Counted from the first letter of the stretch, positions 33,167-44,945 are shown. The stretch: DNA of 64,000 nucleotides from Sepioteuthis lessoniana (GCA_963585895.1 OY757934.1:39474681-39538680), one strand, 5' to 3'. The notes: generated by a model from the letters alone, not told the origin. Numbers and translations are program-made.

Positions 33167-33240
33167 GTTCAGTCGATGCACAGCTTGATCTGATAAATGC
33201 CACAAGCAAGATAAGAAGGAGCCAACACGAACACGGACTC
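33167..33240 (-). CDS. Predicted protocadherin-15/Cad99C-like exon 1b (signal peptide)
   Basis: Minus-strand exon candidate of 74 bp between ttattccctag and gtacgtat. It reads SPCSCWLLLILLVAFIRSSC, then ASTE. That is a hydrophobic core with small residues before a likely cleavage site, i.e. a signal peptide lacking its start. Its end phase (one base left) is exactly what exon 2 requires (two bases in), giving a proline before the CTPKDPG start. No methionine lies in the exon, so the start codon must be in an upstream exon between here and about 43.9 kb, which I did not find. Evidence is hydrophobicity, splice signals and phase, not homology. Confidence 0.6.
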
Positions 33241-34289
33241 CTAGGGAATAAAAATAAATAACTTTGAATTGAATTCTTTTGAAAAATGTTAATATTAACG
33301 TAATGAATTTTTTTTATAATCTTCAACATTTATGTGTGTCTCTTTAAAGTAGTGTTAGCGTAATTATCAAATGAATTATCAATGTCAAAATATTTTTATG
33401 ACATAGTTACTCCCCCTGGATCAACTTACTACAAATACTAAGAATAAAATAAAAAAAACAAAACAAACAAAAAAACAACTTAACTGAACCGTAGTTAAAT
33501 GATATTTAAATCAAGCTTAAAGTAATGCAAATTCCTTGCTCGTCTTTTACTCCAGTTTTATTTACAGATGATTTTTTATGAGTCAAATAATTTTTGTAAA
33601 ATGTCTCATGTGAAACCAAAAACCTAAATTGCTTAGTAAAATTGATAGAAATAGGACGCGCCAGTAAAAAAATGTTCATGAAAAATAAATTAAAAATTGA
33701 AAAATAATATTAAATACTTGAAAATTGAAAGTGATTTCAAATAAAATTTTTACAATTAAAATAAGTCGAAAGAGTGGGTGGTCAAAATTTTCGACTGATT
33801 ATTTTTTCAAATGAATTCTTTTAATTCCAAAATATTCAACTTTCGTTATTAATATTCTATGGTATATAAGTAAGCACATTTTAGTCAATGAACATTTGTT
33901 ATACAGGTTATTTGAAAGGAAACACTTCTACAATAAAAAAAGAAAAGAAAAAAAACTTTTTTCTTTTTATATTAATTTCATTGAACAACATAATGGTCTT
34001 AGAGATAATTTCACTGACAATTTTACCGCAATAAAACACCTTAATTATTTACGCAGCTTAACTCTGTCTTGGCACAAGGTTATAGTTGAGCACCTTGTGA
34101 AAATATGAATAAACTAACAAACTGGTCTGCAAATCAACTGTAGAATTATTCATGTTTTTAAATTAGTTTTATTGTATTTTATTTGATAGTAGTTTCTTTA
34201 TTACTCTTACCTAACAAGTGCCAAATTAAATTGGTGGAATCTTACTCCTCTGCAGAGATGCAGTCAGCCCCAACTGACTAGACCAGAGC
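33241..34289. other. AT-rich DNA between genes or 5' intron, nothing recognised
   Basis: Poly-A and poly-T rich sequence without exon or repeat assignment. It could hold the missing first cadherin exon, but I saw no supported candidate. Confidence 0.3.
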
Positions 34290-34301
34290 ATCTTGAGTGT
34301 A

Positions 34302-34550
34302 AGTAAAGTTGGTGACCCTAGTCGAGGGCGACCAGAAGGCTCCCTTTTCAATAGCTACGGCACCTAGGTGTAGTGGAGGGCGCTACTCCTTTCCCTGGAT
34401 TACCCTTGATACGTATCTTACATTGCTGAGTGTTAAGCAAGGAGGCATCAAGTACCATTTTAAAAGTCTTTGGTATGACGCGACCTGGGATTAAACCCTG
34501 GTCTCCTGGACCATTGGCAAACACTCTACCCACGAGACCAATGATACAGT
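34302..34550 (-). repeat. SINE family C, full length, 12 bp target duplication
   Basis: Minus-strand SINE C (cccctttcaatagctac-type end at left, tRNA-like head at right). The target atcttgagtgta is duplicated exactly at 34290-34301 and 34551-34562. Confidence 0.88.
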
Positions 34551-34651
34551 ATCTTGAGTGTACTACTCATATAAATGTCTGGCAATGGTGCACCATTTTT
34601 TTCAGGGTTACAGTTATATGCATACAAGATTAATGAGAATTTTAGTAATAT

Positions 34652-35013
34652 GTTGACAGAAGTGTTGGGTGAGTAAAATGGTAAATCCTATGTATGGAGT
34701 GAGTGAGGGAGAGGCTCTCTGTGATTGGATATACTAATCACGTGATTAGCCCAGAAGTCTCAGCGCAAAAATCCCAAAATCCGGACAGACAGATTCCACC
34801 AGACGTTCCGTGAGGCGGGGACGTTAAAAGCTCTTAGAAAGACAATCCTAAGATACGAGATAAGTAAGTTCCTTAAACTCAACTTTATACTCAGGGAGGA
34901 CTGTATATTGTAATTAATTGTTTCAAGTGTTGAATAATAAATTTTTAGAATTAAATGAAGTATTAATTCATTTATTTGTTGCTGTTAGCTTTAGAATAAA
35001 TGCTATACTAACA
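34652..35013 (+). repeat. Possible solo LTR
   Basis: A non-repetitive, less AT-rich block starting tgttgacagaagtgttgggt and ending ctatactaaca, with AATAA-type signals at 34935 and near 34995. TG...CA ends and TGTT/AACA symmetry suggest an LTR, but no partner or clear target duplication is seen. Confidence 0.3.
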
Positions 35014-35329
35014 CAATAGAAGATAGATAATTTGCCTTATTTTTTCTTCGAGGAAAAAATCAATAAAATGTTTGTGGAGATGATGGGATATATTCGGGAG
35101 CAGGCAAAGTTGCATCCAATAGGACCTTGCTGACAAAAATGCCGATATTGTTCATCTATAGGAACGGCGGGTTATATTAGCGAAGGTTTTTAGATAAAAG
35201 AAAAAAAAAAACGTGTAAGGGTCATTTCTTACAGTCAACTTCTACAAAATGTGCTTTGGCCCCTTTTTCAAATTCTGCTCTGCCGGCGGAGTTTTGAATA
35301 TGCTGACTCTATCCTTTGTAGAGAAGTAA

Positions 35330-35520
35330 GATCCTCTCCCACAAAAAAAGGCGGGGTATCCTGGCTATGACACTAAACTGCAACTAATGTTAAGGCTCCA
35401 GTTTTGGAGATCTGAAGAGTGTGGAGTACACCTTCAGTGAGATTACTCCCAGGTCCACTCTGACCTGGAGTAGTAGTAGTATATGTTAGGGTCCGATCGG
35501 TGGGTCAAATAGATAAGTTT
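35330..35520 (+). repeat. Repeat family D body
   Basis: ggctccagttttggagatct, ccactctgacctggagtagt and gtgggtcaaatag are shared with the other D copies. A shorter piece of the same family is at 35845-35920 (cccaggtctactctgac). Confidence 0.65.
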
Positions 35521-36689
35521 GAAAATTTATTCATATTTGCCAAAAAAAAAAAAAAATAAATAAATAAATGAAGAAGTGAGTACGCATAAAATATAACTAT
35601 GAACGTTCAATGAATGCGATTTCCTAACCTCTTGGCATAAAATAACCCAAGACGGGCTGACATGCTAAAATCAATCAATCTATTTATTTCAAATTGCAGA
35701 CCCCGCCAAAAATGTCTTGCCATAGTCTCTTACCGTAGATTTGGTAAGTACTTATTGAGGATAGAGAATAAGGCGATGAACCCAACAATTTATTAATATA
35801 CAGTGTATATTAAGCAGAAGTTTTTTTTCTTTTTTAAATAAACTATTACTCCCAGGTCTACTCTGACACGGAGTGGTAGTGCCTGTAAGAATCCCATGTA
35901 TGATTCAAATGAATATTTAAGAATTATTCGTATTTGATCGGACAAGGCAAAAAAAAAAAAAAAAGAAAAGAAATGACAGCACTATAAATGTAAATATAAA
36001 CGTATAATGAACGCGATTTCTTAACCTGTAAATATAAAATAAACCTAGACGGGTAGACATGCCGTTAAAATCAATACATTTTTAAAAAAATAAATTAATG
36101 TAATGAAATAAGAACTTAATTTTAAATAAAGTTGAAAAAAAAAACTTACATGTTGCCGGTGATTTCAAGAGAACTTTATGAAGAAGACGAATCTATTTTT
36201 TTCTGTACAAAATAATTTAATAGAGATAAAAAAATTAGAACTGAAAATTTGTTCTTAGATACTTGATTGGTTGGTGAAAAATATTTCGAACAAAATAGAA
36301 TAAAGGCTTAAATACAAGTTGAAGTTTGTTTTTACCCTTGTCATTGGTAAAACTGAAATAACATTTTACTCAGCTTACAAGGAAATAGGCAATAAATTGT
36401 ATTGTATCCGGGAAATCATTTTTTGATTGGCCGTTCAAACTAACTTTTTATACGCGTGACCTTCCCAGTTTTGTTGTCGAGAATTGAATATTTAGGATAG
36501 GCTCAATTACTTTACCAAACATTTCCTTTTCTCAACTTTTTAAAGATATTTTCTTAATTATTTTAGGATTTTCTTAAATAGATAAAAAAAAAAAAAAAAT
36601 GGAGAGAGAGGAGAATATCTTAAAAATTATAATCATCGTTAGTTTAGAAGTTACAGTAATTCGAATATTATTTCCACTTTGTCGGTTGG

Positions 36690-36975
36690 GTCTATAAAAT
36701 ATGCCGACTGCCTCTCTGCAGAGGCGTAAGATCCCCGCAACTAGTGTCCCTGGTATGACTCTAAACTCCAACTGGTTATGAGGCTCCAGTCCTTGGCCTT
36801 GGAAAACGTGGAAAATACCCCTTCAATGCCGTTACTCCTAGATCCTCTCAGACCCGGATTGGTAATACCAGTTAAGGTCCTATCTATGGCTCAAATAGAA
36901 CCGTTCCATCATTTTTTAAATATTATTATTGTTAGTTATTCGAACCCATACAGCTGTGTGCAAATTATTTATATT
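36690..36975 (+). repeat. Repeat family D body and start of variable region
   Basis: Contains gactgcctctctgcagaggc, aggctccagtccttgg and tatggctcaaatagaacc, then acagctgtgtgcaaatt as in other D copies. Confidence 0.65.
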
Positions 36976-37027
36976 ACATAGCAACACTCGATAAATAGAA
37001 AAATTATGTACAAACTATTCGCTAACT

Positions 37028-37029
<2 letters not shown>

Positions 37030-37089
<60 letters not shown>
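37030..37089. repeat. (AT)n microsatellite
   Basis: About 30 perfect units. Confidence 0.97.
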
Positions 37090-37093
<4 letters not shown>

Positions 37094-37332
37094 AATTTGA
37101 TGGAGACTGAAACTCAGTTTCGGCGAAGAATATTACTATACTCTCCGTCTCGTCAGATGACTATTTACATGCTTCTATCTCGTCGCAGAATAGCAAATGT
37201 GGAGTTACAGTTCGTATTCAGAAGATAAAATAAAGGAATCAAAAAATAAAAAAAAAATAAAAATGTAAAAATAAAAATTAGAAAATAAAAATAAATGTAA
37301 GAATAATCGACACCTACTGTCCTTGGAAGTCA

Positions 37333-37450
37333 CAAGGGCATCTCACGTGGTGTAATGGTTAACAAGCTAAATTCACAGACAATTGTTAGTGAGTTCAATT
37401 CTCACAAGGTGCCCTATACTTCTGGCCTTGAGTCTCATTTAACCAGACGT
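37333..37450 (+). repeat. tRNA-related SINE family E
   Basis: cacgtggtgtaatggttaac is box-A-like and gtgagttcaattctcac is box-B-like, followed by cttctggccttgagtc, related to 31855-31990. Confidence 0.6.
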
Positions 37451-37519
37451 CTCAAAAATAGCTTGGGAATTCAATCTTTTACCCGTTACCTTATTTGTGT
37501 CCTAATGCAGAGAGTTAGT

Positions 37520-37735
37520 CACTAGGTTGAGTCAAACGTTTAGCAATATTTTGATACGTGTAAGGTTGATGCCCGTATAGCACGTGGCCGAAGTAGTTCA
37601 AGCTGTGGTAGTTACTCGTTAGGATTGATAGTATCGTGGTAGTTGGTGCGCTGATACGTTGTGCATTCCTCACAATAAGCATCTGGAGCGAGCGAATTGT
37701 ACCTCACGTTACCAAAATAGGGAAAAAGACTTTTT
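37520..37735 (+). mobile_element. Mariner-derived miniature element, internally deleted
   Basis: Left end gttgagtcaaacgtttagca, interior gtagttggtgcgctgatacg, right part cgttaccaaaata, with most of the ~490 bp interior missing. Confidence 0.6.
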
Positions 37736-37739
37736 TCTC

Positions 37740-38301
37740 GCCCTAATAAGTTTTATAAGTTTTGCCACCTAATTTCTGTTAAATTTGTAGAGGATTGAAT
37801 CAAGAAATGTTCGAGAAAGTATAAAATGTTTTGGCTTGAAGAAAATTCAGACAATTCTTGAAACACCTTTACTGATGTATAAACATAAATATAGGGGAAA
37901 AAAAAAGCAAATTTATGGGAAAATGTTTGGAATAGAAAAAAAAACATAGTTCTTCACCTACTAGGGAATTGTCATTTAAGCTTGTAATCGGCTTGTTTGT
38001 AATCAATAAAAACTTTCGGGAGTGCGTATTGTGTCACTGCCATATTCCTTGGTGGGAGTGTGCTTACGGTCAGATGAAAGTCAGGTCTTCTCCCTATGGC
38101 ATATCGAATTGAAAAGGGGTTGCATTCACGCTTTATCCTTAAGTGTCTATATATAGGCGTCTTCTCTGTTGTCGCCTCTCACCTCGCTGTTCTATCTTCT
38201 TTATTGGCTGCTCTATTCTCTTTGAAATGATGAAAAACAAATACGAAGTCTTCTTTTCTCGAGGGCACACATAACTTTATTTACTTCACACACACACACA
38301 C

Positions 38302-38303
<2 letters not shown>
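37740..38303. other. Nothing recognised
   Basis: AT-rich stretch followed by a (CA)n run near 38288. No gene assigned. Confidence 0.3.

Positions 38304-38347
<44 letters not shown>
38304..38347. repeat. (TA)n microsatellite
   Basis: About 21 TA units on the left of a tRNA-like SINE. Confidence 0.95.
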
Positions 38348-38349
<2 letters not shown>

Positions 38350-38350
<1 letters not shown>

Positions 38351-38500
38351 CATGCACAGATAGGTCTGTTTCGTTCTATCAGAACTCATCAGTGTGGCTA
38401 CACAGGCAAGATTCCCGAAGCTGGGATCGGAACCCGGTTAATTCAAATGCCAATCCAAGATTCTACCACTCAGCCACGAGGAAACCAGTGCCAGCGACGG
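38350..38500 (-). repeat. tRNA-related SINE family F
   Basis: Read on the minus strand: cctcgtggctgagtggtaga (box-A-like), then gggttccgatccc (box B). A tRNA-like head is followed by unrelated sequence. It is bounded on both sides by (TA)n arrays. Confidence 0.65.
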
Positions 38501-38686
<186 letters not shown>

Positions 38687-38689
38687 TTT

Positions 38690-39414
38690 TGATAGTTATT
38701 CGAAATTCAACACTATATTCCAAATAAAAGATTTAGTCAATCTATTATTTAAAACTAGGATGTCTCGCTTTGGAAACTAACTGAAGTTTCCCGAGTTACA
38801 CACTTCATTTTTGTGTAACGTCAGTTTTTACACAATGAAAATCGGAAGTTGACGACAAAAATAGTTTGATTATTTTTTCCCCAAACACGAATATAATTCA
38901 CTATACAAAAAGGTCGTAATTTCCGATTCACAATTACGATTGAAAGATTTAAAAATACGCTGTCCTGATAATTGGCGGTTTCCAACAGTTTCCGATGCCA
39001 TTCTTCGAGCTAATGTACCCTCAATTTTTTCGATCAGGATTGTGGATAAGAAATGACGGCCATTTTTGTATGAAAAATAATATTCGTGTTTAATCTTGTT
39101 ATATGTCTGGCACTGATTAGCAACAAAAAATTGGTTCCAAAATCTAAAACAGTTGTTTTTGACCAATCAAAAGAATTGTTAAAAAAACATTTTGAAAATA
39201 GTTTTAGTTTGTTTGTCAGTCAAACTTGAATGCAATAAATATTTTGTCATCTTTTCGACATCATTTGAAGTTGTTAATTTCCTGATATTACATCCGGTTA
39301 ATATTACATCCGATTAATATTTCCATTACCGTCAAATGAAACTAAACATCGTCATATTTTGTAATTGTGAATTCAGCAGTCAGAATTAAAAGGTTTATTC
39401 GATTATTATAATCG
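38690..39414. other. Nothing recognised
   Basis: Contains a self-complementary region near 38795-38850 (tgtgtaacgtcag ... ttacacaatgaa) and a duplicated gttaatattacatccg at about 39296 and 39312. Could be a fragment of a DNA transposon, but no support was found. Confidence 0.3.
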
Positions 39415-39655
39415 CAGAGCGATTGTACGGCCACCAACCGCCCATCTCGAAGATCATCCAAATAAGACGAACAAGACATGTGGAACACCGCTTGAGGAGC
39501 AAGGACGAACTCATAAGCGACGTTCTCCAATGGACCCCTTCACACGTACAAGCAAGTGTAGGACGGCCAGCTAGAACTTATCTACAACAGCTCAGTATGG
39601 ACGCAGGATGTAGCCTGGAAGACTTGTCGGAAGCGATGGATGATAGAGACAGATG

Positions 39656-39691
<36 letters not shown>

Positions 39692-39728
39692 GGAAATCTG
39701 TGTTATCAGCACGACATCATGATGATGT
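39415..39728 (+). mobile_element. RTE-type LINE 3' fragment with internal (GA)n
   Basis: About 99 open codons read YGHQPPISKIIQIRRTRHV, ELISDVLQW, GRPARTYLQQL and DLSEAMDDRDRWRE. They then run through a (GA)n array (39658-39688) that translates as RERERE before the terminal EICVISTTS and a catgatgatg tail. A microsatellite has expanded within the coding end. Confidence 0.8.
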
Positions 39729-39879
39729 ATAAAAATTTATTTCTAAGAAAAAATCAAACCGACCACGTGCAGACTTGATTTGGCCAAAGTGGAAAAGGGA
39801 GAAGTAATCCCAGACAATACAGTTCTAAAAAGCTACCTCCTCCTTTTTTTGTCGAGAACTACAATTTTGACCCTCGGAA

Positions 39880-40100
39880 CGAATTCAGGGACCAAAATGT
39901 TGGCACGAAAAACTTAAGCTAGCAGATGGGTTTTGTCACTCGCTTCTTGAATGGAACTTCCCAAGAAATAAAACCGAAATCAAACGAAAGTACAAATTCA
40001 GGGATCGAACTGAAGGCAGGAAAATTTAGCCAGCTGATGGGTTTTGTCACTTGCTTCTTGAATGGAGCTTCCCAAGAAATAAAAGTAAAATTAAACGAAA
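39880..40100. repeat. ~114 bp tandem duplication
   Basis: The blocks gatgggttttgtcact, cttcttgaatgga and cttcccaagaaataaaa recur at 39926-39972 and 40040-40084 with aattcaggga upstream of each. Confidence 0.75.
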
Positions 40101-40861
40101 GTTGACTACTGAAATTCTACCAAGTTAAATAACTGAAAGAAAATTCAACCGAGAATTCTGCTGAAAAAAACTTTAAAGAAGACTCGCAATTCAATGAACT
40201 CTGAAACATTTCAACAAAACAAAAAAAAAAAAAAAAAGAAAAAAGAAAAGAAAAGAAAAATACTCAAATTCAAAGAACTTTATTTCCCGGACTCTCCCTC
40301 TCAGATAAGTTCGAGCAAACTATACTAATATTTGCAACACTTTATCTTTTCTATCCCTTTCTTTCTTGTTTCTTTTGTATAAAATTCCTTTTTAAAAACT
40401 TTATTGTCTGTGTTATCTTTTCGAGTCAGTGTCCGAACTAGAAAGCTGCAGAATTTACTGTTTAAACAACACCGTTTGAATTTACCGTTTAATATTGAAC
40501 ACTAAAGCCCCCTAAAAACATTACCCAGTTAAATACTAAACTTGGCTTTAGTGTCACTCATTTCATATGAAATTTTATCTCTCTTAAAATTCCTTTATAG
40601 TGAAATTTTATTCTCTTCAAATTTCTTTATATTGCAAATTTTATTTCTCAAAATCTTTTTTGATGATAATCGCTGACAACTGATCGATGTGCACCTTCTT
40701 TGAAATTATTTTCCTTGAACGAATGAAGAATGACTGAGAGACGAGTAGGTGAAAGTGTTTTTAGCACTATCTCGTATCCCATTGACAGATTTTCACACAG
40801 TCAGTACAGTATTTTCTGACTGGCCTAGAAGCACATCTCTCCCAGTAATTGTTGTTTCGGG
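40101..40861. other. Nothing recognised
   Basis: Poly-A rich at 40220-40260. No gene or shared repeat assigned. Confidence 0.3.
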
Positions 40862-41240
40862 TTTCTTTCGCGTATATCACAGGACCATAACAGTTCAAGC
40901 CGTAGTAGGTACCTGCTGAGAATTGCTTCATTCCATGTGTGATTTGAAAGCCGCACAAATGAAGACAAAACATAGGATAATTCAGGAATATGCTTTATGA
41001 ATTCGAACTGGGCCATAACACCGCGAAAGCAACCAAAAACATTTGTTTCGCAAAAAGGTAAGGCACATTTGATCACAGTACAGTAGCCAGATAATTCAAG
41101 AAATTTCGTTCGGGTTGAAAGAACCTCGACGATCAGGCAAGATTAGGTAGGCCTAAAACCGTGTATTCCAGAACTGTGCTTCATACCATAGATGCAAAAT
41201 CAAAGAGTAACATTCGGAGAGTATCAGCATTTCACTGAGA
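40862..41240 (+). mobile_element. Mariner-derived miniature element, ends eroded
   Basis: Interior matches: cgcgtatatcacaggaccat, gtgatttgaaagccgcac, cgaactgggccataacaccg, gatcacagtacagtagccag. Inverted repeats are not recognisable. Confidence 0.65.
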
Positions 41241-42215
41241 GTTGTTTTTAGCGGGATTTAATGGTCCACCACGAGACGGTGAAAAAGAAAGGAAGATATA
41301 TGAAAAGGGAGAAATTAATGGGAAAGACTCGACTGAGATAGCAGCGGACGCCTGGATTAAAAATAAAAATGTATCAGCAGCGAATCGGCAACGAGTTCTG
41401 ATTGGTTGAAAGAGACACAAATGGGAAAGCCGTTAAGAGTGGGCGTGTGATAGAAAACAGAAAAAGAAGTTAGTTGGTGGCCGGACGCGACGATGTGAAG
41501 TTGAACACCAAGACACGACGATGTGAAGACAGCCGAAAGTTGCAGCCCCCATTTTGGGGTGAGCTCCACAAAGGAGACTCACACCAGACGCAAAGCTGTG
41601 AAGACGAAACCAGCGAAAAAGTACGTATTAGAACTACTACGGAAAACGAAAAAGATAATTCAAGGTCTGCGTCAGCTCTCTTTCTCTCTCCTCACAACAT
41701 TTTGTTTCTCTTTGTCTAGCCAACGCAGTCGGCCCAGTTTTCATACGCTGTTTCTTTCTTCTCGGGTTTTTTGCGTGTTCGTCACTTTTTCCCACTGCGA
41801 GGTTAAAAAAGGGGTCCGGCTGTTACTTAAGACATAGCGCTACACGCATAAACCTGTTCGACACGTGATGGCGTAAATGTCTGTGTATAGTAGTAGTAGT
41901 AGTACAAGCGTCTATTAAGACTGTCCCGGCACAAATTTCTATTTGAACACCGTAACATTACAAACTCCTATTAGTACCGGGTAATGCTACAACAGTCTAT
42001 TTGGTGCGTAACGGTACACAAGGTCATCACCGAAGTCACAATTCCCGTAGTTATTTACGTTATATTTTAATGATTATTAATAATCATTATTCCGTTTTAA
42101 TTAGCATCTTATTTATTAATAATGTCTCTATTAAAGTCGAGCTGAGTTGGGTTTTCATCAAAACAGAAGGGGCGAGATCGTGGGATTTATATTTATTAAA
42201 TTTCCCACCAAGTTC
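41241..42215. other. GC-richer segment, possible LTR-type sequence
   Basis: Less AT-rich than its surroundings, with many short frames but no domain. The 41870-42060 part contains (GTA)n and related short blocks with acactgttaca-type spacing, and 42480-42500 has a G-run. Could be part of an LTR element. No terminal repeats identified. Confidence 0.25.
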
Positions 42216-42227
42216 CCACCAAGTTAG

Positions 42228-42462
42228 GTAAGTGTCCTCGTGGTGTAATGGTTAAAACGATGGACTGCAGAATCGTAGTAAGCGAGTTCTAACTCCAGTA
42301 GTGCTATTACGTTCACTTTCGGAGAAATACCCTTGGGAAAGGTATGAACCCTCTTATCCTCCCAACTATGGGCTAAATAGTACCACTACTGTACTTCTAG
42401 AGGGATGACTGGCATTAGATAACCTTCAAAGGTTGATATGCCCATTAAACAAAGAAACCAAA
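42228..42462 (+). repeat. SINE family A, full length, 12 bp target duplication
   Basis: Head agtgtcctcgtggtgtaatg, conserved cccttgggaaaggtatgaac, tail gttgatatgcccattaaaca. The target ccaccaagttag is duplicated exactly at 42216-42227 and 42463-42474. Confidence 0.9.
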
Positions 42463-42474
42463 CCACCAAGTTAG

Positions 42475-43695
42475 ATTTGACATAAACTCATTTTATTGTG
42501 GGGGGACCACGTACAAATCAAAACTCATACAGGGCCATCACAAAAAAAATGCTTGATCCCGTCGGCATTCCCTATATTCGGGCACCCTGCCAAATAGGGT
42601 ATTGCCAGGAGGGAAAGGCTTCCTGGGATCTAGCGATCAGCATAATAACACTCATTAAACACGAACGCCACGTGGCCCCCGAATAACCAAGAATCGGGGT
42701 CGAGATCGGGGGATTAAAGCGTTTGAGATGCTGCCATGTGCGTTATATATCACAAAGAAATAAAAGTTTATATTATATATGGTGTGGATAATTTGGACAA
42801 TGCTTTTAACAAAACCAGGTTTGATAAATAATCACTTTGTGTCATTGATTTCTAATATTATTGTTTTATTCTTGAACGTATTAAAAGTAATCTTATGTGT
42901 ATTTTTTTAAATAGAAATCCTCATTTAAAATAAAATAAAAACAAGTGTAATCTTTTAATACGCATTCTTATTTAGTTTTGTTGCTCTTTCTAATTTAATA
43001 GAATATCTTATTACATTAAAATTTAAGTACTTGCGCCCGGCGGAGGGCGCATATTTTTGCTAGTACAAATATTTTGCATACAGTTGTGACAATAATTTGC
43101 TTTGATGCTTTTTTTGTTGTTGTTGCTTTTCACAATCTTTTGTAAGGATTGTTTTCAAATCATAATAACAACAAAACATTTTTTTCCAAATTAACTTGTT
43201 TATTTTAGCCAAATGTTCTCGTCTTTTAAAACAAATCCAAATGAACCACAAGTTTGAAGTAATATTTCAGCCAGTTTGTTTGTTTGTTTTCGTTGACACA
43301 AGCGTGAAAAAGTTCCTCTAATAATTTCCATGCATCTTTAATTATATCAATTAACTATCAAATACAAATCAAGATTTATAACTCGAATTTACGTTTGTGA
43401 TCTTATGTTTTTCTTTGTAAATTTGTGTGTTTTATGTCTTCAGATAGGTGAAAGTATTCATAATTATCCGTTTAGATCATTTTCTTTCCCTGTGTGTTTA
43501 CGTTTGAAATACAAGACATGTATATTTGTTAAGGTAAAGCTTTCTGGTGTTATGAAATGCGGGTTTAGGTCTTACATAAATGTAATTAGTTTTAGTATTA
43601 TGTAATGTTTTTGATAAGAGAAACATACTTAAGTAATTTTGTAGAATTTGTATGTGTCCATATGTTATCGTTGGGATCATTTTGAGTGTGGTGGG
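42475..43695. other. Nothing recognised
   Basis: Includes the immediate 3' flank of the chitinase gene. The part from 42780 on is AT-rich. No gene or repeat assigned. Confidence 0.3.
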
Positions 43696-43890
43696 GTGAA
43701 AAATTCATATGATGACATTATATCTGCTGTTGATGACTTTTTAGATCAACTGGTTCCAAGCTTTGAAACACCGATGGAAAAAGTGTGTAGACCCGAAGGA
43801 GGACAATGTTGAAAAATAGACCTCATTTGGTCACGTTCCATAAGAGTACCTTGGTCAGCTTATAAACTTTTCAGCTGACCCTCATACAGA
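43696..43890 (+). mobile_element. Mariner 3'-end relic, copy 1
   Basis: Encodes a broken transposase C-terminus (gatggaaaaagtgtgtagac, the RWxKCV block) followed by a terminal segment ctcatttggtcacgttccat and cttggtcagcttataaactt. The same piece occurs at 55895-56105. Confidence 0.65.
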
Positions 43891-43972
43891 CAGACAGACA
43901 AACAGACAGACATGAATGTGTAAGTGTGTGTGTGTGTGTAAGTGTACGTGAGTGTGTGCAAAGGGGGCTTAT

Positions 43973-44172
43973 TTAATTGTAAGGCCATCGATAACATTTA
44001 ACTAAGAACGGCAAGTCACATTGTCCCTTGACGTAGTTGTAGAGCAGCGTAGGTGCACACATCATCACTTTGGCGTAACTTTGATCACACAAGATATAAC
44101 AGCGGCAGTCGTCTGCGTACATGAACATGCCTCTCAGCCGACCACAAAATAATGGAGTTGGTTGGTAATTGT
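43973..44172 (-). CDS. GH18 chitinase last exon: CBM14 chitin-binding domain
   Basis: Minus-strand terminal exon of 200 bp (acceptor ttttttgtag), ending at TAA (43975-43973). With one base from the linker exon it reads YNYQPTPLFCGRLRGMFMYA, then DDCRCYILC, KVMMC, GQCDLPFLVKC and the end RWPYN. The six-cysteine spacing with aromatic residues after the first Cys is the peritrophin-A / CBM14 fold, which binds chitin through aromatics and three disulfides. Secreted animal chitinases often carry one such domain at the C-terminus after a Thr/Ser linker, as here. It probably targets the enzyme to insoluble chitin. Confidence 0.92.
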
Positions 44173-44284
44173 CTACAAAAAATATCAATAGCAACATTAA
44201 TCTTTAACTATCAACAGGTATTCAACTATAGACATCAGACACACACACGCACGAGCCAACACACTCATTATTATTATTATTATT

Positions 44285-44600
44285 GTTGTTGTTACCCCTT
44301 GAGAATTTTTCACATTAGTATTAGCTGATGGTCTTTCACTGGAGTTTAAGTGACTGCAAGTCTCCAGAACTCTTCTCAGTATTCTGGCCGATGTCAGCTA
44401 TGTTGTAGTTTGGATGGTCTCCACTCGTTCTGTTATTTCCAAGTCCCTCAGTCCTTGTATTAATCCTTTACCAAGAGCACCAATTACAATTATAATCGTC
44501 ACTTTCATGTTCCACATTTTTCTCAATTCTCTAGCAAGGTCCAGGTACTTATCCTTCTTTTCACGTTTATCATTATAATTATTATCCTCAAAGATGACAA
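44285..44600 (-). mobile_element. LINE 3' fragment, third type (related to 54215-55435)
   Basis: On the minus strand: gataagtacctggaccttgc, gtggaacatgaaagtgac, gtggagaccatccaaactac, agaatactgagaagagttct, ending in (AAT)n. It matches 55190-55440 with scattered changes and frame breaks. Confidence 0.75.
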
Positions 44601-44689
44601 AAAAGGATTTGGTATAGTTTTTTTGGTTGTCCTTTTCGTGTAGGCAATTAAGATGTTGCCACTGTTGATAAAAGCAGTTTAAGAATTGT

Positions 44690-44945
44690 CAGACCGGCCC
44701 ATTGGCCTACTAGGTAGAGAGTTCGCCAATGGCCCTGGAGACCGTGGCTCATACCAAAGACTAAAAAAAAGAATGGTACCTGATGCCTCCTTGCTTAACA
44801 CTCAGCATTATAAGGTAGCGATCAATGGTAAAGTGGAGCAATCCAGGAAAAGGGCTTGCGTCTTCTCCTACACCTCGATGTAGTAGCAAATTAAAAGGGA
44901 GCCTTCGGGTCACCCTCCTCTACGGTCGCCAACTCTACTTGCTTA
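44690..44945 (+). repeat. SINE family C
   Basis: Head accggcccattggcctacta, body ggtaaagtggagcaatccag, end ggtcgccaactctac. The box-B region is shortened. Confidence 0.8.

Larger units (their letters stand above)
2334..33240 (-). other. Gene locus: protocadherin-15/Cad99C-like cadherin, 5' part
   Basis: Eight exons on the minus strand splice in one frame into about 300 residues: signal-peptide-like segment, EC1, EC2, start of EC3. The protein family is a single-pass membrane cadherin of actin-based protrusions (hair-cell tip links in vertebrates, microvilli in Drosophila). Evidence for this subfamily over other cadherins is the EC2-EC3 linker DGDDQGPQF followed by a Cys pair, the NE-LTPVG start of EC2, and the lone Cys at the mature N-terminus. 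Introns of 2-14 kb are filled with transposons. No promoter or start codon was found. Confidence 0.82.
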
